Positions 1-8,597 are shown, counted from the stretch's first letter. The stretch: DNA of 64,000 bases from Synechococcus sp. KORDI-52 (GCF_000737595.1 NZ_CP006271.1:1302001-1366000); one strand, 5' to 3'. Numbers and translations are program-made. Notes: generated from the letters alone by a model not told the origin.

Positions 1-4
1 AAAG

Positions 5-26
5 GGGTAGGACACCACTCCTACCC
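5..26. repeat. Perfect 8-bp hairpin at window edge
   Basis: GGGTAGGA (5-12) and TCCTACCC (19-26) pair perfectly around a 6-base loop. On the minus strand the hairpin is followed by C then TTT up to the window edge, so it could be the intrinsic terminator of a leftward transcript, but the T-tract runs out of the window and cannot be judged. On the plus strand there is no T-tract. Confidence 0.4.
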
Positions 27-365
27 TCCAGCGCACGGTTCTCTGCTTCCGTGCACGCTTGATTCTGTATCTCAGCGCTACAAAAGCAACCTGTTTGTTG
101 GATCTTGCACGATCTCCGCAAGCTCATTCCCCCTGGTCTGTCCGGTCAACGCATTATTTGGGCCATGAGCAGTTGGATCCTGGCGGTCTGTTGGATGTTC
201 GTTGAGTGATTGATTCGCCGGCTGATGAAGGTTTGGTGTGATGCTTCTGCTGGAGCTCAGCTCCTCTTCTGCTACGTCAACCAAGGCAGTTGGCGTGGAA
301 CACTCACATGATCAAGACAGTCCAAGTGTTCGTTATCGAGCTGCCATGAAACCAAGGCTGCTCTC
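27..365. other. Stretch without a convincing gene
   Basis: About 340 bases with no supported gene. A 68-codon minus-strand ORF (78-284) is rich in Asn, Gln, Thr and Pro, shows no domain or signal peptide and overlaps nothing that argues for coding, so I do not call it. No tRNA or clear promoter was seen. Confidence 0.4.
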
Positions 366-677
366 GTGATCCTGACAAGTCATGCCATTAAAATCCTGCA
401 TGGTGCTCCTGGCGGGACACGTTATGGGTTGGGCATGCTGTCATTCTTTGATCACGATCGATTTGTTGAAGTCTCTGAAATCATCTCCAGATTTGAGGTG
501 GATAGCGATTGCTGGGCCATCCACACTATTTGCGAATTGTTGACAGCTGTCTGTCAACCGCCAGCTGACAACATCAAAAAACTCCTGTTGCACTCAGGCA
601 AATCAGAGTGGTGGCGAGCAGGACCCAGGCAACCAGCTGAAGCCACTGCGTTAGGGGCGTTCCCATCGTTCAATTGA
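366..677 (+). CDS. Hypothetical protein (doubtful)
   Basis: A 103-residue ORF starting GTG. No family is recognised. It has no signal peptide or membrane segment; the central part (about residues 30-75) could fold as helices. It ends 8 bases inside the convergent ORF at 670-960. It lies in a left-edge region of small, poorly supported ORFs, so it may be lineage-specific or non-coding. Confidence 0.25.
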   Translation: MILTSHAIKILHGAPGGTRYGLGMLSFFDHDRFVEVSEIISRFEVDSDCWAIHTICELLTAVCQPPADNIKKLLLHSGKSEWWRAGPRQPAEATALGAFPSFN

Positions 678-960
678 GTGGGTCGTCCCAAAGCGGTGGC
701 TCATCAAATTCTTCCAAGAGGGAGTTGGCTTCGAGATCCTTACCCATAAGAAGCAATCTCATAATCCTGTCCCAGACGAAACGGGTCAAGTGTTCGCGCT
801 CGATTCCCTGATGCCCGATTTCGAACTTGATTGGAGGAACATCGCCAGCGTCATCGTGGAACCGTGTAATAACTGACACGAGGTGGATGGCAGTGGTTCT
901 TGTGTCGTAACTCCTTTTGCTTGTGAGAAGAAGTATCAACGCACCCCTTTCGATCTGCAC
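670..960 (-). CDS. Hypothetical protein
   Basis: A 96-residue ORF with a mixed hydrophobic/charged composition and an acidic C-terminus ending in DDPLN. Composition looks more protein-like than the neighbouring ORF on the other strand. No family is recognised, and there is no signal peptide. The next gene on the same strand starts more than 300 bases to the right, so no operon is implied. It could be a small lineage-specific gene. Confidence 0.4.
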   Translation of the reverse strand: MQIERGALILLLTSKRSYDTRTTAIHLVSVITRFHDDAGDVPPIKFEIGHQGIEREHLTRFVWDRIMRLLLMGKDLEANSLLEEFDEPPLWDDPLN

Positions 961-1008
961 GTTGTCAGCGCTGGCTTGGTGGCAGCCGACGTGCTTCTGC
1001 TCTCGCTC

Positions 1009-1278
1009 TTAGCGCTTGAACACGCCGTTGCAGTCCCCCGGGGCAGGTGTCACAAAGCAGTGACCCTCCGGTGACCAGTACCCCAGGGCAGGAAATGCAA
1101 GGCCTTGGGCCCTGGCTTCGGCATTGACGGCATCAACGCCTTGAGCCTGGATGAGCACGTTTCCCTCGCCATCAACGAGGTCGAGGAAATCGTTTTCTTC
1201 GATCTCCGCTGTGGGCATGGCTTGGCCTTGGACAGGTACAAGTGCCATCACACAGGCGATCAGGACAAAACGAAGCAT
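1009..1278 (-). CDS. Small secreted protein
   Basis: An 89-residue protein with a clear signal peptide: charged start MLR, hydrophobic core and an A-x-A-like end near residues 18-22 (GQAMP). The mature part of about 67 residues is acidic and has two Cys (CFV and GDC, around residues 74 and 83) that could form a disulfide in the periplasm. It lies 25 bases downstream of the L,D-transpeptidase on the same strand, so the two may be co-transcribed. No named family is recognised; a shared envelope location with the transpeptidase is inference. Confidence 0.6.
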   Translation of the reverse strand: MLRFVLIACVMALVPVQGQAMPTAEIEENDFLDLVDGEGNVLIQAQGVDAVNAEARAQGLAFPALGYWSPEGHCFVTPAPGDCNGVFKR

Positions 1279-1303
1279 TGGAGCTCAGAGCGAAAACAAT
1301 GGA

Positions 1304-1765
1304 TCAGTTGCTGGTGACGAGCACCGGTGTGCCGACCTTGATGCGGTTGTACACCTGAATCACATCGCTGTTCAGCATCCGAATGCAGCCCAGGCTGACG
1401 GCGGCCCGCAATTTCACCCAGTTCGGCCAGGCCGTGCCATGGATGGCGTATTCGCCGGTGCCGATTTGCACATAAGCCACGTAACGCACTCCCACAGGGT
1501 TTTTCGGCCCTGGTGCAATAACTTTGCCTTTCTTGTGATACGTCGGCTGAGGATCCATTTTGGTCACCGCATATGTGCCCGGCGGCGTCGGAGATTCCGG
1601 TGCACCGATGGCCACGGGGTACTTACCGATCACCTTGCCGTCGTCCAGGAGGGTGAGATATCTCGTCTTGAGGCTGATCTCGATCGAAGTTTCGGCTTGC
1701 GCTGGAACCGCGGACATGGCCCCTAGGCCCAACGCTGCCGTCAAGAGGATTGAACGAGGCTGCAT
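1304..1765 (-). CDS. L,D-transpeptidase (ErfK/YbiS/YcfS/YnhG family)
   Basis: A periplasmic enzyme that forms 3-3 cross-links in peptidoglycan or attaches proteins to it, using a catalytic Cys. The YkuD domain fills most of the 153 residues; the active-site signature is visible as HGT followed about 16 residues later by S-x-G-C-I-R-M. I chose the ATG at 1765 because it is followed directly by a signal peptide (MQPRSILL...AQA). The frame is open further upstream to 1999, but that extension looks non-coding. It is divergent from the gene at 1851 with an 85-base gap, and a small secreted protein follows on the same strand. Confidence 0.88.
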   Translation of the reverse strand: MQPRSILLTAALGLGAMSAVPAQAETSIEISLKTRYLTLLDDGKVIGKYPVAIGAPESPTPPGTYAVTKMDPQPTYHKKGKVIAPGPKNPVGVRYVAYVQIGTGEYAIHGTAWPNWVKLRAAVSLGCIRMLNSDVIQVYNRIKVGTPVLVTSN

Positions 1766-1850
1766 GGGCGTGTGCAACAGGCGACCGCAGGCATTTTGAC
1801 CCATTCGAAAGGGGCTAGCGTCAACCCGTTGCTTGGCCGGAGCCTGAACC

Positions 1851-3014
1851 ATGTCCCGCTGCTCTGGAATCAGCCCCGTCCTGGCCGCTGGGGCGGCTGC
1901 CGTGGTCTCAATCCTGGGGTTCAACATGCCTGCCAGGGCTGGATTCACGCCCGAGCAGCTGGCTGGTTTTGAACTCACGCATCTGCGCGGCGTTGTCAAT
2001 GCCGTTCAGCCGGAGCAGAAGGTGATAGAGGTCATCGATCCGGAAGGTCACCAGGAAATCGTCACGGTCGGCATCGACATGGCTCCCCTGCGACTCCGCA
2101 AGGGCGATCGCGTGGATGTCTCGCTGTTGGATGGTCTGGTGGTGGACCTGGAGCGCAGCAAGGAAACGACGCTGAGTTTTGATCGCGAAGACATCATCAT
2201 GCCGATGGATATGGGGCCACTGAAAAAAGGTATGCGGGTGGCCCTGGCCTCAGGAACAGCACGGGTTCTGAAGGTGTCGGCAACCGACCGCAGCCTCAGC
2301 CTGATGGGACCGCTCGGAGGCATCCACAACCTTGATGTTGTGATGCCCGGTGATGATGATCTCTTCCCTGCGCTGCAGGCCGGCGATCTGGTGGATTTCC
2401 GTTTGATTCAGCCGGTGGCGGTGGGGATTGAACGCGTCTCCACGCCTGCTGCCGAGGCGGGGGCAACGCAGCAACAACCCCTGCACAGTGCTGTCGCCGA
2501 TCGCCGCACAAGCTTGAAGGCTGAGTTGCTGGAGGCGTTCGAGCTCTCGCAGGTGAGGGGCACCTTGCTGCAGTTCAAGCCCGACCAGCAGGTGATGGAG
2601 GTGCAGAGCCCCTATGGACACACCCTGTTGATCACCATGGGCGGCGGGCTCCAAACCACCGGTGTCAGCAATGGTGATGAGGTAATCATCGATATCCTCG
2701 ATGGCCTGGTGGTGGATCTGCGCAAAAGCCCTGCAAACAGCCTCAGCTTTGCCCGCGAGGACGTGATCCTGTCGGAAGACTTCGGTGAGGTGCGCAAGGG
2801 GGCTCGGGTGGCGATGGCAACCGGAACCGCGGAAGTGGTGAAGGTCTCGGAACAGGACCATGAACTCAGCCTGAGGGGGCCGTTCGGAGGCGTTCACAAC
2901 CTCGATGTTCGTGATGGGCTCAACGGCAATCCGCTCGCTCAGCTCAAGGTGGGCGATGTCGTCAGCTTCCGATCGATCCAACCCGTCGCGATCGGAATTC
3001 GACCGGCTCTCTGA
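1851..3014 (+). CDS. Secreted protein with two tandem copies of one domain
   Basis: A 387-residue protein with an N-terminal signal-like segment (about residues 1-31, ending ARAG), then two copies of a domain of about 155 residues: roughly 39-195 and 230-385. Matching landmarks in both halves are LDGLVVDL, LSF-x-RED, a G-x-RVA-A-GTA-V-KVS stretch, G-G-HNLDV and IQPVA-GI. The domain is rich in beta-strand-like segments resembling small barrel folds. I do not recognise a named family and no catalytic residues stand out. It is probably exported. Its stop is one base from the convergent CBS gene. Confidence 0.75.
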   Translation: MSRCSGISPVLAAGAAAVVSILGFNMPARAGFTPEQLAGFELTHLRGVVNAVQPEQKVIEVIDPEGHQEIVTVGIDMAPLRLRKGDRVDVSLLDGLVVDLERSKETTLSFDREDIIMPMDMGPLKKGMRVALASGTARVLKVSATDRSLSLMGPLGGIHNLDVVMPGDDDLFPALQAGDLVDFRLIQPVAVGIERVSTPAAEAGATQQQPLHSAVADRRTSLKAELLEAFELSQVRGTLLQFKPDQQVMEVQSPYGHTLLITMGGGLQTTGVSNGDEVIIDILDGLVVDLRKSPANSLSFAREDVILSEDFGEVRKGARVAMATGTAEVVKVSEQDHELSLRGPFGGVHNLDVRDGLNGNPLAQLKVGDVVSFRSIQPVAIGIRPAL

Positions 3015-3015
3015 A

Positions 3016-3489
3016 TCAGCCGCCTTGATGGGAGGCGAGGGCACGCACCACATCACCGCGGGTGATCACCCCGACGGGATGGTCGTTCTCGTCCAGCACG
3101 AACAAGCGTTGCGTTCCTCGCTCATGCAGCTGGGATGCTGCCTTGGGGAGGGGTAGGTCAGTCCCGCAGCTGTGGGAGTCCTTGCGCATCAGATCGCTCA
3201 CGTTGGTGCCAAGCACCTGGTGCACCTGCTTGTCCCAGTTCAAGGGATTGCGTAGGTAGATCACGCTGTCCAGCAGCATCACGTAAGGGCCAGCATCAAC
3301 ACCGCTTTCCCGCACCATCAGATCCTGTTCGGTCAGTTCGCCGATCAGACGCCCGTCTGCATCCACCACTGGCAAGCCACTGACGTGGTGCTCGCTGATC
3401 ATCTGAACAGCCTGCTGCAATGGCGTGTCGGGCGTGACCGTCAGCACGGGTTGGGTCATCACATCAGCCACCGTGAGCTGCAGGACCAT
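3016..3489 (-). CDS. CBS-domain protein
   Basis: A 157-residue soluble protein made of two CBS motifs forming one Bateman module (about residues 5-60 and 95-155). Characteristic segments are VADVMTQPVLTV, VSGLPVVDADGRLIGELTEQDL and the C-terminal PVGVITRGDVVRAL. Such modules bind adenosyl ligands (AMP, ATP, SAM) and regulate partners. There is no attached effector domain, so the partner is unknown. The ATG at 3489 is preferred over a TTG two codons upstream. The gene is convergent with the duplicated-domain protein at 1851 and divergent from the phosphatidyltransferase. Confidence 0.85.
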   Translation of the reverse strand: MVLQLTVADVMTQPVLTVTPDTPLQQAVQMISEHHVSGLPVVDADGRLIGELTEQDLMVRESGVDAGPYVMLLDSVIYLRNPLNWDKQVHQVLGTNVSDLMRKDSHSCGTDLPLPKAASQLHERGTQRLFVLDENDHPVGVITRGDVVRALASHQGG

Positions 3490-3520
3490 GATCAAGGTTC
3501 AGCTGTCCGCATTCTGAGCG

Positions 3521-4057
3521 TTGTCTCTGCCTTTGCGTTCGATCGCCAACGGACTCACCGTGGCGCGAGCCATTGCCGGTTTACCGCTGATCCTTGCCCT
3601 GCAGTTCGGCTGGCAGGGCTGGGCCTGGTGGCTGCTGCTGCTGGCCGGCCTCAGTGATGCGGCCGATGGCTGGCTGGCTCGCCGTGCCGGTGGTGGCAGC
3701 AGCTGGGGTGCCCGCGTGGACCCCCTCACCGACAAGGTGCTGATCGCAGCACCGTTGCTCTGGCTGGCGTCGTCCGCTGCGCTGCCGCTCTGGGCGGTCT
3801 GGTTGCTGCTGGCCCGCGAGTTGTTGATTTCAGGCTGGCGCTCCCAGGCCAGCGATGGAGGGCCGGCCTCGCGGTTGGGCAAAGCCAAGACGATCCTTCA
3901 GTTCCTCAGCCTGTTGCTGATGCTCTGGCCTTCCTCTTGGATTGGTGCTGCCGGCCTTCAGAACCTGGGCTGGTGGCTGTTCTGGCCTTCCCTCGCCCTG
4001 GCTCTGCGCTCAGCCCTGGGCTACATCACGCCCCGATCAGCGCATCGTCAGAACTGA
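3521..4057 (+). CDS. CDP-alcohol phosphatidyltransferase (PgsA-like)
   Basis: An integral membrane enzyme that transfers a phosphatidyl group from CDP-diacylglycerol to an alcohol, most likely glycerol-3-phosphate on the way to phosphatidylglycerol. The family signature D-x2-D-G-x2-A-R-x8-G-x3-D-x3-D is complete (residues about 46-71). Several hydrophobic segments span the 178 residues, which is the usual length. The start codon is TTG. Its 3' end overlaps the convergent epimerase gene by 32 bases. PgsA is the likely identity because phosphatidylglycerol is essential in cyanobacteria, but substrate cannot be read from sequence. Confidence 0.82.
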   Translation: MSLPLRSIANGLTVARAIAGLPLILALQFGWQGWAWWLLLLAGLSDAADGWLARRAGGGSSWGARVDPLTDKVLIAAPLLWLASSAALPLWAVWLLLARELLISGWRSQASDGGPASRLGKAKTILQFLSLLLMLWPSSWIGAAGLQNLGWWLFWPSLALALRSALGYITPRSAHRQN

Positions 4058-4946
4058 AGTCTGGGGCTGCGGTTAGGTTGAGGGCGTAGTCGTTGCTGTA
4101 GCTGTCAGCCAGGCCCTTGGCCAGGTCGAAGCTGGGTTGCCAGGCCAGTTCGCGTTCCACCCGGGTGATGTCGGTGAGGAAGTGATTGAGCCGCAGCGGG
4201 AAGGCCTTGCGGGCCTTGGGGTCCAGATCGCTGGGGTTGAAGCTGCGCAGCTCGAGGCCATCGGGATCGCGGCCGCAGGCCACGGCTGCGGCGCGGATCA
4301 GGCCCCGGAAGCTGATGCCCTGTTTGCCGGAGCAGTTGTAGATGCGGTTGGCCGCAGCATCCACGTCGATGCAACGGGCCATCGCTTCTGCCAGATCCTC
4401 CACATGGCCCAGTTGGGTGATCGTGCTGCCGTCGCCGGGGAGCGGAATCGGGCGGTTGTGAACGATGCGATCGAAGAACCAGCGTTCCACCGGGTTGTAG
4501 TTGCCCGGGCCGTAGATGTAAGTGGGCCGGAAGCTGGTGAAGGGGATGCCCTCCTTGCGCAGCCAGGCCTCCGTGTCGGCCTTGCCGGCGTGACGGCTCT
4601 GCGGATCGGTGGGGCTGGATTCATCCAGGGGCCATTGCACCGAATCGGCGTACACCCCGGCTGAACTCACATACACAAAGCGATGGCTGGGGGCCCCGGT
4701 GATGGCCACCACGCGGCTGCTGTCCTCCTGCTTGCGTCCCGAACTGTCGACGATCACATCGAAGCTGCGGCCCTGCAGCGCCCTCAGGCCTTCATCGCTG
4801 CTGCGATCACCACAGAGGTGTTCCACGCCGGCGGGGACGGGGTTCTTGCCGCGGGTGAACAGGGTCAGTGCATGGCCCTGGGCCTGCAGGCGGGCCACCA
4901 GGGGCCGGCCCACGAAGCGGGTTCCCCCCATCACCAGGATCTTCAT
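4026..4946 (-). CDS. NAD-dependent epimerase/dehydratase, CSP41-like
   Basis: A 306-residue atypical short-chain dehydrogenase. The Rossmann motif is at the N-terminus (KILVMGGTRFVGRPL), with an SSAGVY segment and a PTYIYGPGNYNP stretch typical of the chloroplast stem-loop-binding protein CSP41 branch, whose plant members bind RNA and act in chloroplast gene expression. Bacterial function is less certain. The ATG at 4946 puts the Rossmann strand at the N-terminus; the frame is open nine codons further. It overlaps the phosphatidyltransferase end-to-end and is divergent from hisA (71-base gap). Confidence 0.8.
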   Translation of the reverse strand: MKILVMGGTRFVGRPLVARLQAQGHALTLFTRGKNPVPAGVEHLCGDRSSDEGLRALQGRSFDVIVDSSGRKQEDSSRVVAITGAPSHRFVYVSSAGVYADSVQWPLDESSPTDPQSRHAGKADTEAWLRKEGIPFTSFRPTYIYGPGNYNPVERWFFDRIVHNRPIPLPGDGSTITQLGHVEDLAEAMARCIDVDAAANRIYNCSGKQGISFRGLIRAAAVACGRDPDGLELRSFNPSDLDPKARKAFPLRLNHFLTDITRVERELAWQPSFDLAKGLADSYSNDYALNLTAAPDFSSDDALIGA

Positions 4947-5017
4947 GCACTTGGGCCCGAAAAGCGCAGCCATTGAAGCGTGGCGCTGCAGGATGGAGGG
5001 TCTCTGGTCCGACCCCG

Positions 5018-5785
5018 ATGGAGATCATTCCCGCCATTGATTTGCTCGATGGAGCCTGCGTTCGGCTCCACCAGGGGGATTACGACCAGGTCACACGATT
5101 CAGCGAGGATCCTGTCGCTCAGGCCCTTAGTTGGCAGAGCCAGGGGGCAACCCGTCTGCACCTGGTGGATCTCGATGGCGCCAAGCGGGGTGAGCCGATC
5201 AATGACGCCGCCGTGCGGGCCATCACCAAGGCCCTCGACATTCCTGTGCAGCTCGGTGGTGGTGTGCGCTCGCTCGAGCGCGCCGAAGAGTTGATCGACT
5301 GTGGCCTGGATCGCGTCATCCTCGGCACGGTGGCGATTGAACAGCCGGCGTTGGTGCAGGAGTTGGCCCAACGCCATCCCGGCCGCATCGTTGTCGGCAT
5401 TGATGCCAACGACGGCCGGGTGGCGACCCGGGGCTGGATCGAGCAGAGCGATGTTCTGGCCACCGATCTGGCCAAGCAGTTCAGCGCCGCTGGCATCGCG
5501 GCGATCATCACCACCGACATCGCCACCGATGGAACCCTTGCCGGCCCCAATCTCGAGGCCTTGCGAACCATGGCGCAATGCAGTGCTGTTCCGGTGATTG
5601 CCTCCGGTGGCATCGGTTGCATGGCTGACCTCCTCTCGCTCCTGCCGCTGGAGCCGCTTGGTGTTTCAGGGGTGATCGTTGGTCGAGCTCTGTATGACGG
5701 CCGGGTGGCCCTGGCTGAGGCCATGGCCGCGATCGGAGAGGCAAGACTTCAAGACGTCACCGCCGTGGCGGCAGACATCGCCTGA
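5018..5785 (+). CDS. hisA: Phosphoribosylformimino-5-aminoimidazole carboxamide ribotide isomerase
   Basis: Catalyses the fourth step of histidine biosynthesis, opening the ribose of ProFAR to PRFAR. This is a (beta/alpha)8 barrel of 255 residues, the usual length. The start MEIIPAIDLLDGACVRL contains the catalytic Asp at residue 8; the central GIDANDGRVATRGW carries the second catalytic Asp, and phosphate-binding GG segments are at QLGGGVR and ASGGIG. The ATG at 5018 was chosen because HisA proteins begin with this strand; a longer open frame upstream overlaps the divergent gene. No other his gene is adjacent, as is usual in cyanobacteria. Confidence 0.96.
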   Translation: MEIIPAIDLLDGACVRLHQGDYDQVTRFSEDPVAQALSWQSQGATRLHLVDLDGAKRGEPINDAAVRAITKALDIPVQLGGGVRSLERAEELIDCGLDRVILGTVAIEQPALVQELAQRHPGRIVVGIDANDGRVATRGWIEQSDVLATDLAKQFSAAGIAAIITTDIATDGTLAGPNLEALRTMAQCSAVPVIASGGIGCMADLLSLLPLEPLGVSGVIVGRALYDGRVALAEAMAAIGEARLQDVTAVAADIA

Positions 5786-5802
5786 GCTGGTCTTGGGTCT
5801 TA

Positions 5803-6282
5803 TTGTTGAGGGAGCAGGCCCCTTTTGTGGTAAGACCAGCCGCAAGCAAGAGCAGCACGCCGTCCCCTGCGGGCAGCTTGCAGGAGGTGTTTGAGCAATG
5901 CCGACGGCTGGGGATGCGCCTCAGCCGTCAGCGGCGCATGGTGCTCGACCTGCTCTGGACCGAAAAAAGCCACCTCAGTGCACGTGACATCTTCGAACAG
6001 TTGAATCTGAGGGGCCGCAGCATCGGCCATACCTCGGTGTATCAGAACCTCGAAGCCCTGCAGTCGGCAGGTGTGATCGAGTGCCTCGACCGTGCCAGTG
6101 GTCGCTTGTACGGCTATAGGAGCGATCCCCACAGCCATCTGGCCTGCCTGGACAGCGGTTCGATCGAAGACATCGATGTTGTTCTCCCCGACGACCTGTT
6201 GCGTCAGATCGAACGGCGCACCGGCTTTCGGATCGAGTCGTACACCCTGCAATTGAACGGCCGGCGCACCCTGGAGAACTGA
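5803..6282 (+). CDS. Fur-family transcriptional regulator
   Basis: A winged-helix metal- or peroxide-sensing repressor of about 150-159 residues. The DNA-binding part (about residues 35-105) contains RLSRQRRMVLDLL and the recognition helix GHTSVYQNLEALQSAGVI. The metal-binding region keeps H-x-H-L-x-C-L-D but the usual CxxC pairs of structural-zinc Fur proteins are missing: the first pair is CLDS, and no second pair exists. Start is uncertain: TTG at 5803 or GTG at 5827. It follows hisA by 17 bases. Whether it is Fur-, Zur- or PerR-like cannot be decided here. Confidence 0.83.
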   Translation: MLREQAPFVVRPAASKSSTPSPAGSLQEVFEQCRRLGMRLSRQRRMVLDLLWTEKSHLSARDIFEQLNLRGRSIGHTSVYQNLEALQSAGVIECLDRASGRLYGYRSDPHSHLACLDSGSIEDIDVVLPDDLLRQIERRTGFRIESYTLQLNGRRTLEN

Positions 6283-6349
6283 GCAGAAGCTCGTTACCTT
6301 GAGCCCAATTGCTTGGTTTCATCGCTTGGCTTCCCCTTCAACGGTGCGG

Positions 6350-7951
6350 ATGTTGCTGCTCGCTCCGGATCTGCTCGGGGAGTCGCTGGCGCTGAAACTC
6401 ACCTCTGCCCGGGACGATTGGGAGGTGGTGCTTCGCCCCGAGAGACTGACGGGTGCTCCGGCTTTGGTGATCTGGTCAATCGACCGCATGGCCTCACTGG
6501 CGTCGGTTCAACAGGAGCTGTTCGCCTTGCAGGAGCGCTGGCAGCCCGCCCCGGTGCTGCTGCTGTTGCCCAGCGACATTCGCTTGTCGCGCGAGCAGCT
6601 GCTGGGCTTGCCGGCGGCAGGCTTGCTTCAAAACATTGATGTTCAGGACCTGCAGAACGCCATCGACACCCTGCTGAAGGGGGGGCGGGACATTCGCCTG
6701 GAGGCCCCATCGGAGGCCGAGGGGCAAGAGCAGACCATGGGCCTGGGGCAGTGGTTGCTGGTCAGTGGCTTGCAGCAGGTGAGTCGCGACCTGGAGCTGG
6801 TGGAGGCCATGCTCAATCCGCCCCCGGAGCATCCACTGCTGTTTGCTCTGCTGCGGGGACGGCGCCGCGAACTTCGCGTTGCCAAGGGGTTGCTGCTCTG
6901 GATCTGGGGTCCGCTGCAGATGGGGCTCGAGCATGCAGAACCCCTGGTGCCCTCATCTCCATCTCCCAGCCAGGGATCGCCCTCGACCACGGCGATTAGC
7001 CTCCGGGAACGCAATGCCGTCGCCGTATGGGATGCCATCCGCGACCGCATTGATGGCTCGGTTCAGGCTGGATTAACCAATTCCACCGGTCGTCTGCTGG
7101 CGATTGAGGGCCTGCATCCGGATCGCCGCCGGGAGTTGCTCCTGGCCCTGCTGCAACAGCTCGATCAGGTTTTGCAGCGCCTGCGCAGCCGCCAGGACGG
7201 CATGGCGATGGCCCAGGCCTGGGATGCGTTGCAGCCCGAGTTGCGCCAGCAGGCGCTCACCGCTCTGGCGGGCAGTTATGTCCAGATTCCCTGCAACGGG
7301 GAGCTGCAGCCGGTGGTGGCCTCATTGCTGAGCCGTGCTGATCTCAGCGGCGAAGATGGCGAACTGCCGGATCCAACGGGGATGCTGGCGCCGCTGGTGT
7401 CCGATCAACCGATGCTGGTGAACGGCCTGCTGCTGCCGGCGGACGATCCCAGGGCCTTCCTGCAACTGGAAACCCTGGTCAGCAATTGGCTGGTGAGGAC
7501 GGCGGAACTGATTGGTGCCGAACTGCTCGATGCCTGCGGTGACTGGCCGGAGCTGCGTCGTTACCTGCTGCGGGACCCCCTTCTGGCGACCCGGGAGCTC
7601 GACCGGCTCAGGAACCGTTTGAACACCCAGCTGCGTTGGGCTGATTGGGTCGAGCGTCCCATTCAGCTCTACGAGAGCCAGCGCACCTTGTTTCAGTTGC
7701 GCTCGGGTCGCATCGAACCGCTGCTGCTGACGGAGCCCCGTGACAAGGAGCTCAATCAGCTGGGTTGGTGGCAGCGGCAGGTGGCCTTGCTCCTGGAAGC
7801 CCGGGATGCTCTCGCCCCGCAGGTCCAGGCCCTGGTGCGCCGAATTGGAGATCTGGCTGTGATCCTGTTGACCCAGGTGCTGGGTCGCGCGATTGGTCTG
7901 GTGGGGCGGGGTATCGCCCAGGGCATGGGTCGCAGCCTTGGCCGCAGCTAG
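6350..7951 (+). CDS. DUF3685 / Ycf55-like protein
   Basis: A 533-residue cyanobacterial protein related to plastid Ycf55 (DUF3685). The first 110 residues have alternating strands and helices (LLLAPDLLGESLALKL at the start) reminiscent of a response-regulator receiver, but without a clear phosphorylation Asp. The C-terminal half contains long amphipathic helices, and residues near the end (VRRIGDLAVILLTQVLGRAIG) could form a membrane-associated helix. I use the ATG at 6350; the frame is open to a TTG at 6299. Function is unknown; the family is conserved in cyanobacteria and algal plastids. Confidence 0.78.
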   Translation: MLLLAPDLLGESLALKLTSARDDWEVVLRPERLTGAPALVIWSIDRMASLASVQQELFALQERWQPAPVLLLLPSDIRLSREQLLGLPAAGLLQNIDVQDLQNAIDTLLKGGRDIRLEAPSEAEGQEQTMGLGQWLLVSGLQQVSRDLELVEAMLNPPPEHPLLFALLRGRRRELRVAKGLLLWIWGPLQMGLEHAEPLVPSSPSPSQGSPSTTAISLRERNAVAVWDAIRDRIDGSVQAGLTNSTGRLLAIEGLHPDRRRELLLALLQQLDQVLQRLRSRQDGMAMAQAWDALQPELRQQALTALAGSYVQIPCNGELQPVVASLLSRADLSGEDGELPDPTGMLAPLVSDQPMLVNGLLLPADDPRAFLQLETLVSNWLVRTAELIGAELLDACGDWPELRRYLLRDPLLATRELDRLRNRLNTQLRWADWVERPIQLYESQRTLFQLRSGRIEPLLLTEPRDKELNQLGWWQRQVALLLEARDALAPQVQALVRRIGDLAVILLTQVLGRAIGLVGRGIAQGMGRSLGRS

Positions 7952-7966
7952 GCCCCTGGGTCCACA

Positions 7967-8533
7967 ATGGCGATCCGTTGCTTCGGCTTGATGCTCGCTT
8001 TGGTGCGCTGTCTGATCACCCTATCGATCGCGCTGCTGCTCCATGTCTCCCCAGCCGCCGCTGTGTTGAACAGCGACAGCTACGACGGCAACATCTATGC
8101 CCTCTACGCCGGCAACGGTTCGTTGGTTCCTCCCGCCAGCACCCTGGAAGAGTCCCTTGCCGAGGGACGCACCGCTGTGATCGTTTACTACCTGGATGAC
8201 AGCGCCGTGAGCAAACGCTTCGCTCCCGTGGTGTCGGAACTGCAACGGCTTTGGGGGCGCAGCATCGATCTGCTGCCGCTCTCCACCGATCCGCTCCAGG
8301 GACGCGAAGCGCTGGGGGCTGGTGACCCAGCCACCTATTGGTCCGGAACCATTCCTCAGGTGGTGGTGATCGGCACCGATGGCCGGGTTGTTCTTGATCA
8401 GAACGGTCAGGTTCCCCTGGCAGCCATCAACGACGCCATCAGCGCTGCCACCGGTCTTACGGCTCCTGATCTGGGTCGGATCGATCAGGAAGGCAGTTTC
8501 AACGAAGTGAACATCGAAGTCACCGCCAACTGA
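7967..8533 (+). CDS. Thylakoid thioredoxin-like protein (PSI accumulation factor family)
   Basis: A 188-residue exported protein. Residues 1-32 form a signal peptide (ending SPAAA), followed by the strongly conserved segment YDGNIYALYAGNGSLVPP that I associate with the cyanobacterial thylakoid photosystem I accumulation factor family. The remainder looks like a thioredoxin fold (AVIVYYLDDSAVSKRF, then TIPQVVVIGTDGRVVLDQNG with the cis-Pro), but there is no CxxC; the active-site position reads D-D-S-A-V-S-K, so it is unlikely to be a redox enzyme. It starts 15 bases after the DUF3685 gene and is probably co-transcribed. Confidence 0.78.
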   Translation: MAIRCFGLMLALVRCLITLSIALLLHVSPAAAVLNSDSYDGNIYALYAGNGSLVPPASTLEESLAEGRTAVIVYYLDDSAVSKRFAPVVSELQRLWGRSIDLLPLSTDPLQGREALGAGDPATYWSGTIPQVVVIGTDGRVVLDQNGQVPLAAINDAISAATGLTAPDLGRIDQEGSFNEVNIEVTAN

Positions 8534-8597
8534 GACGCCCACCGCCATGGCGCCTACGCTGCCGGCCAGTTGTACCGGTCGTTGAGCCGGATCCGCT

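Noticed and set aside
1304-1999. Long start of the L,D-transpeptidase at 1999
   Set aside because: It would place about 78 unusual residues before an obvious signal peptide and overlap the divergent gene; ATG at 1765 is better.
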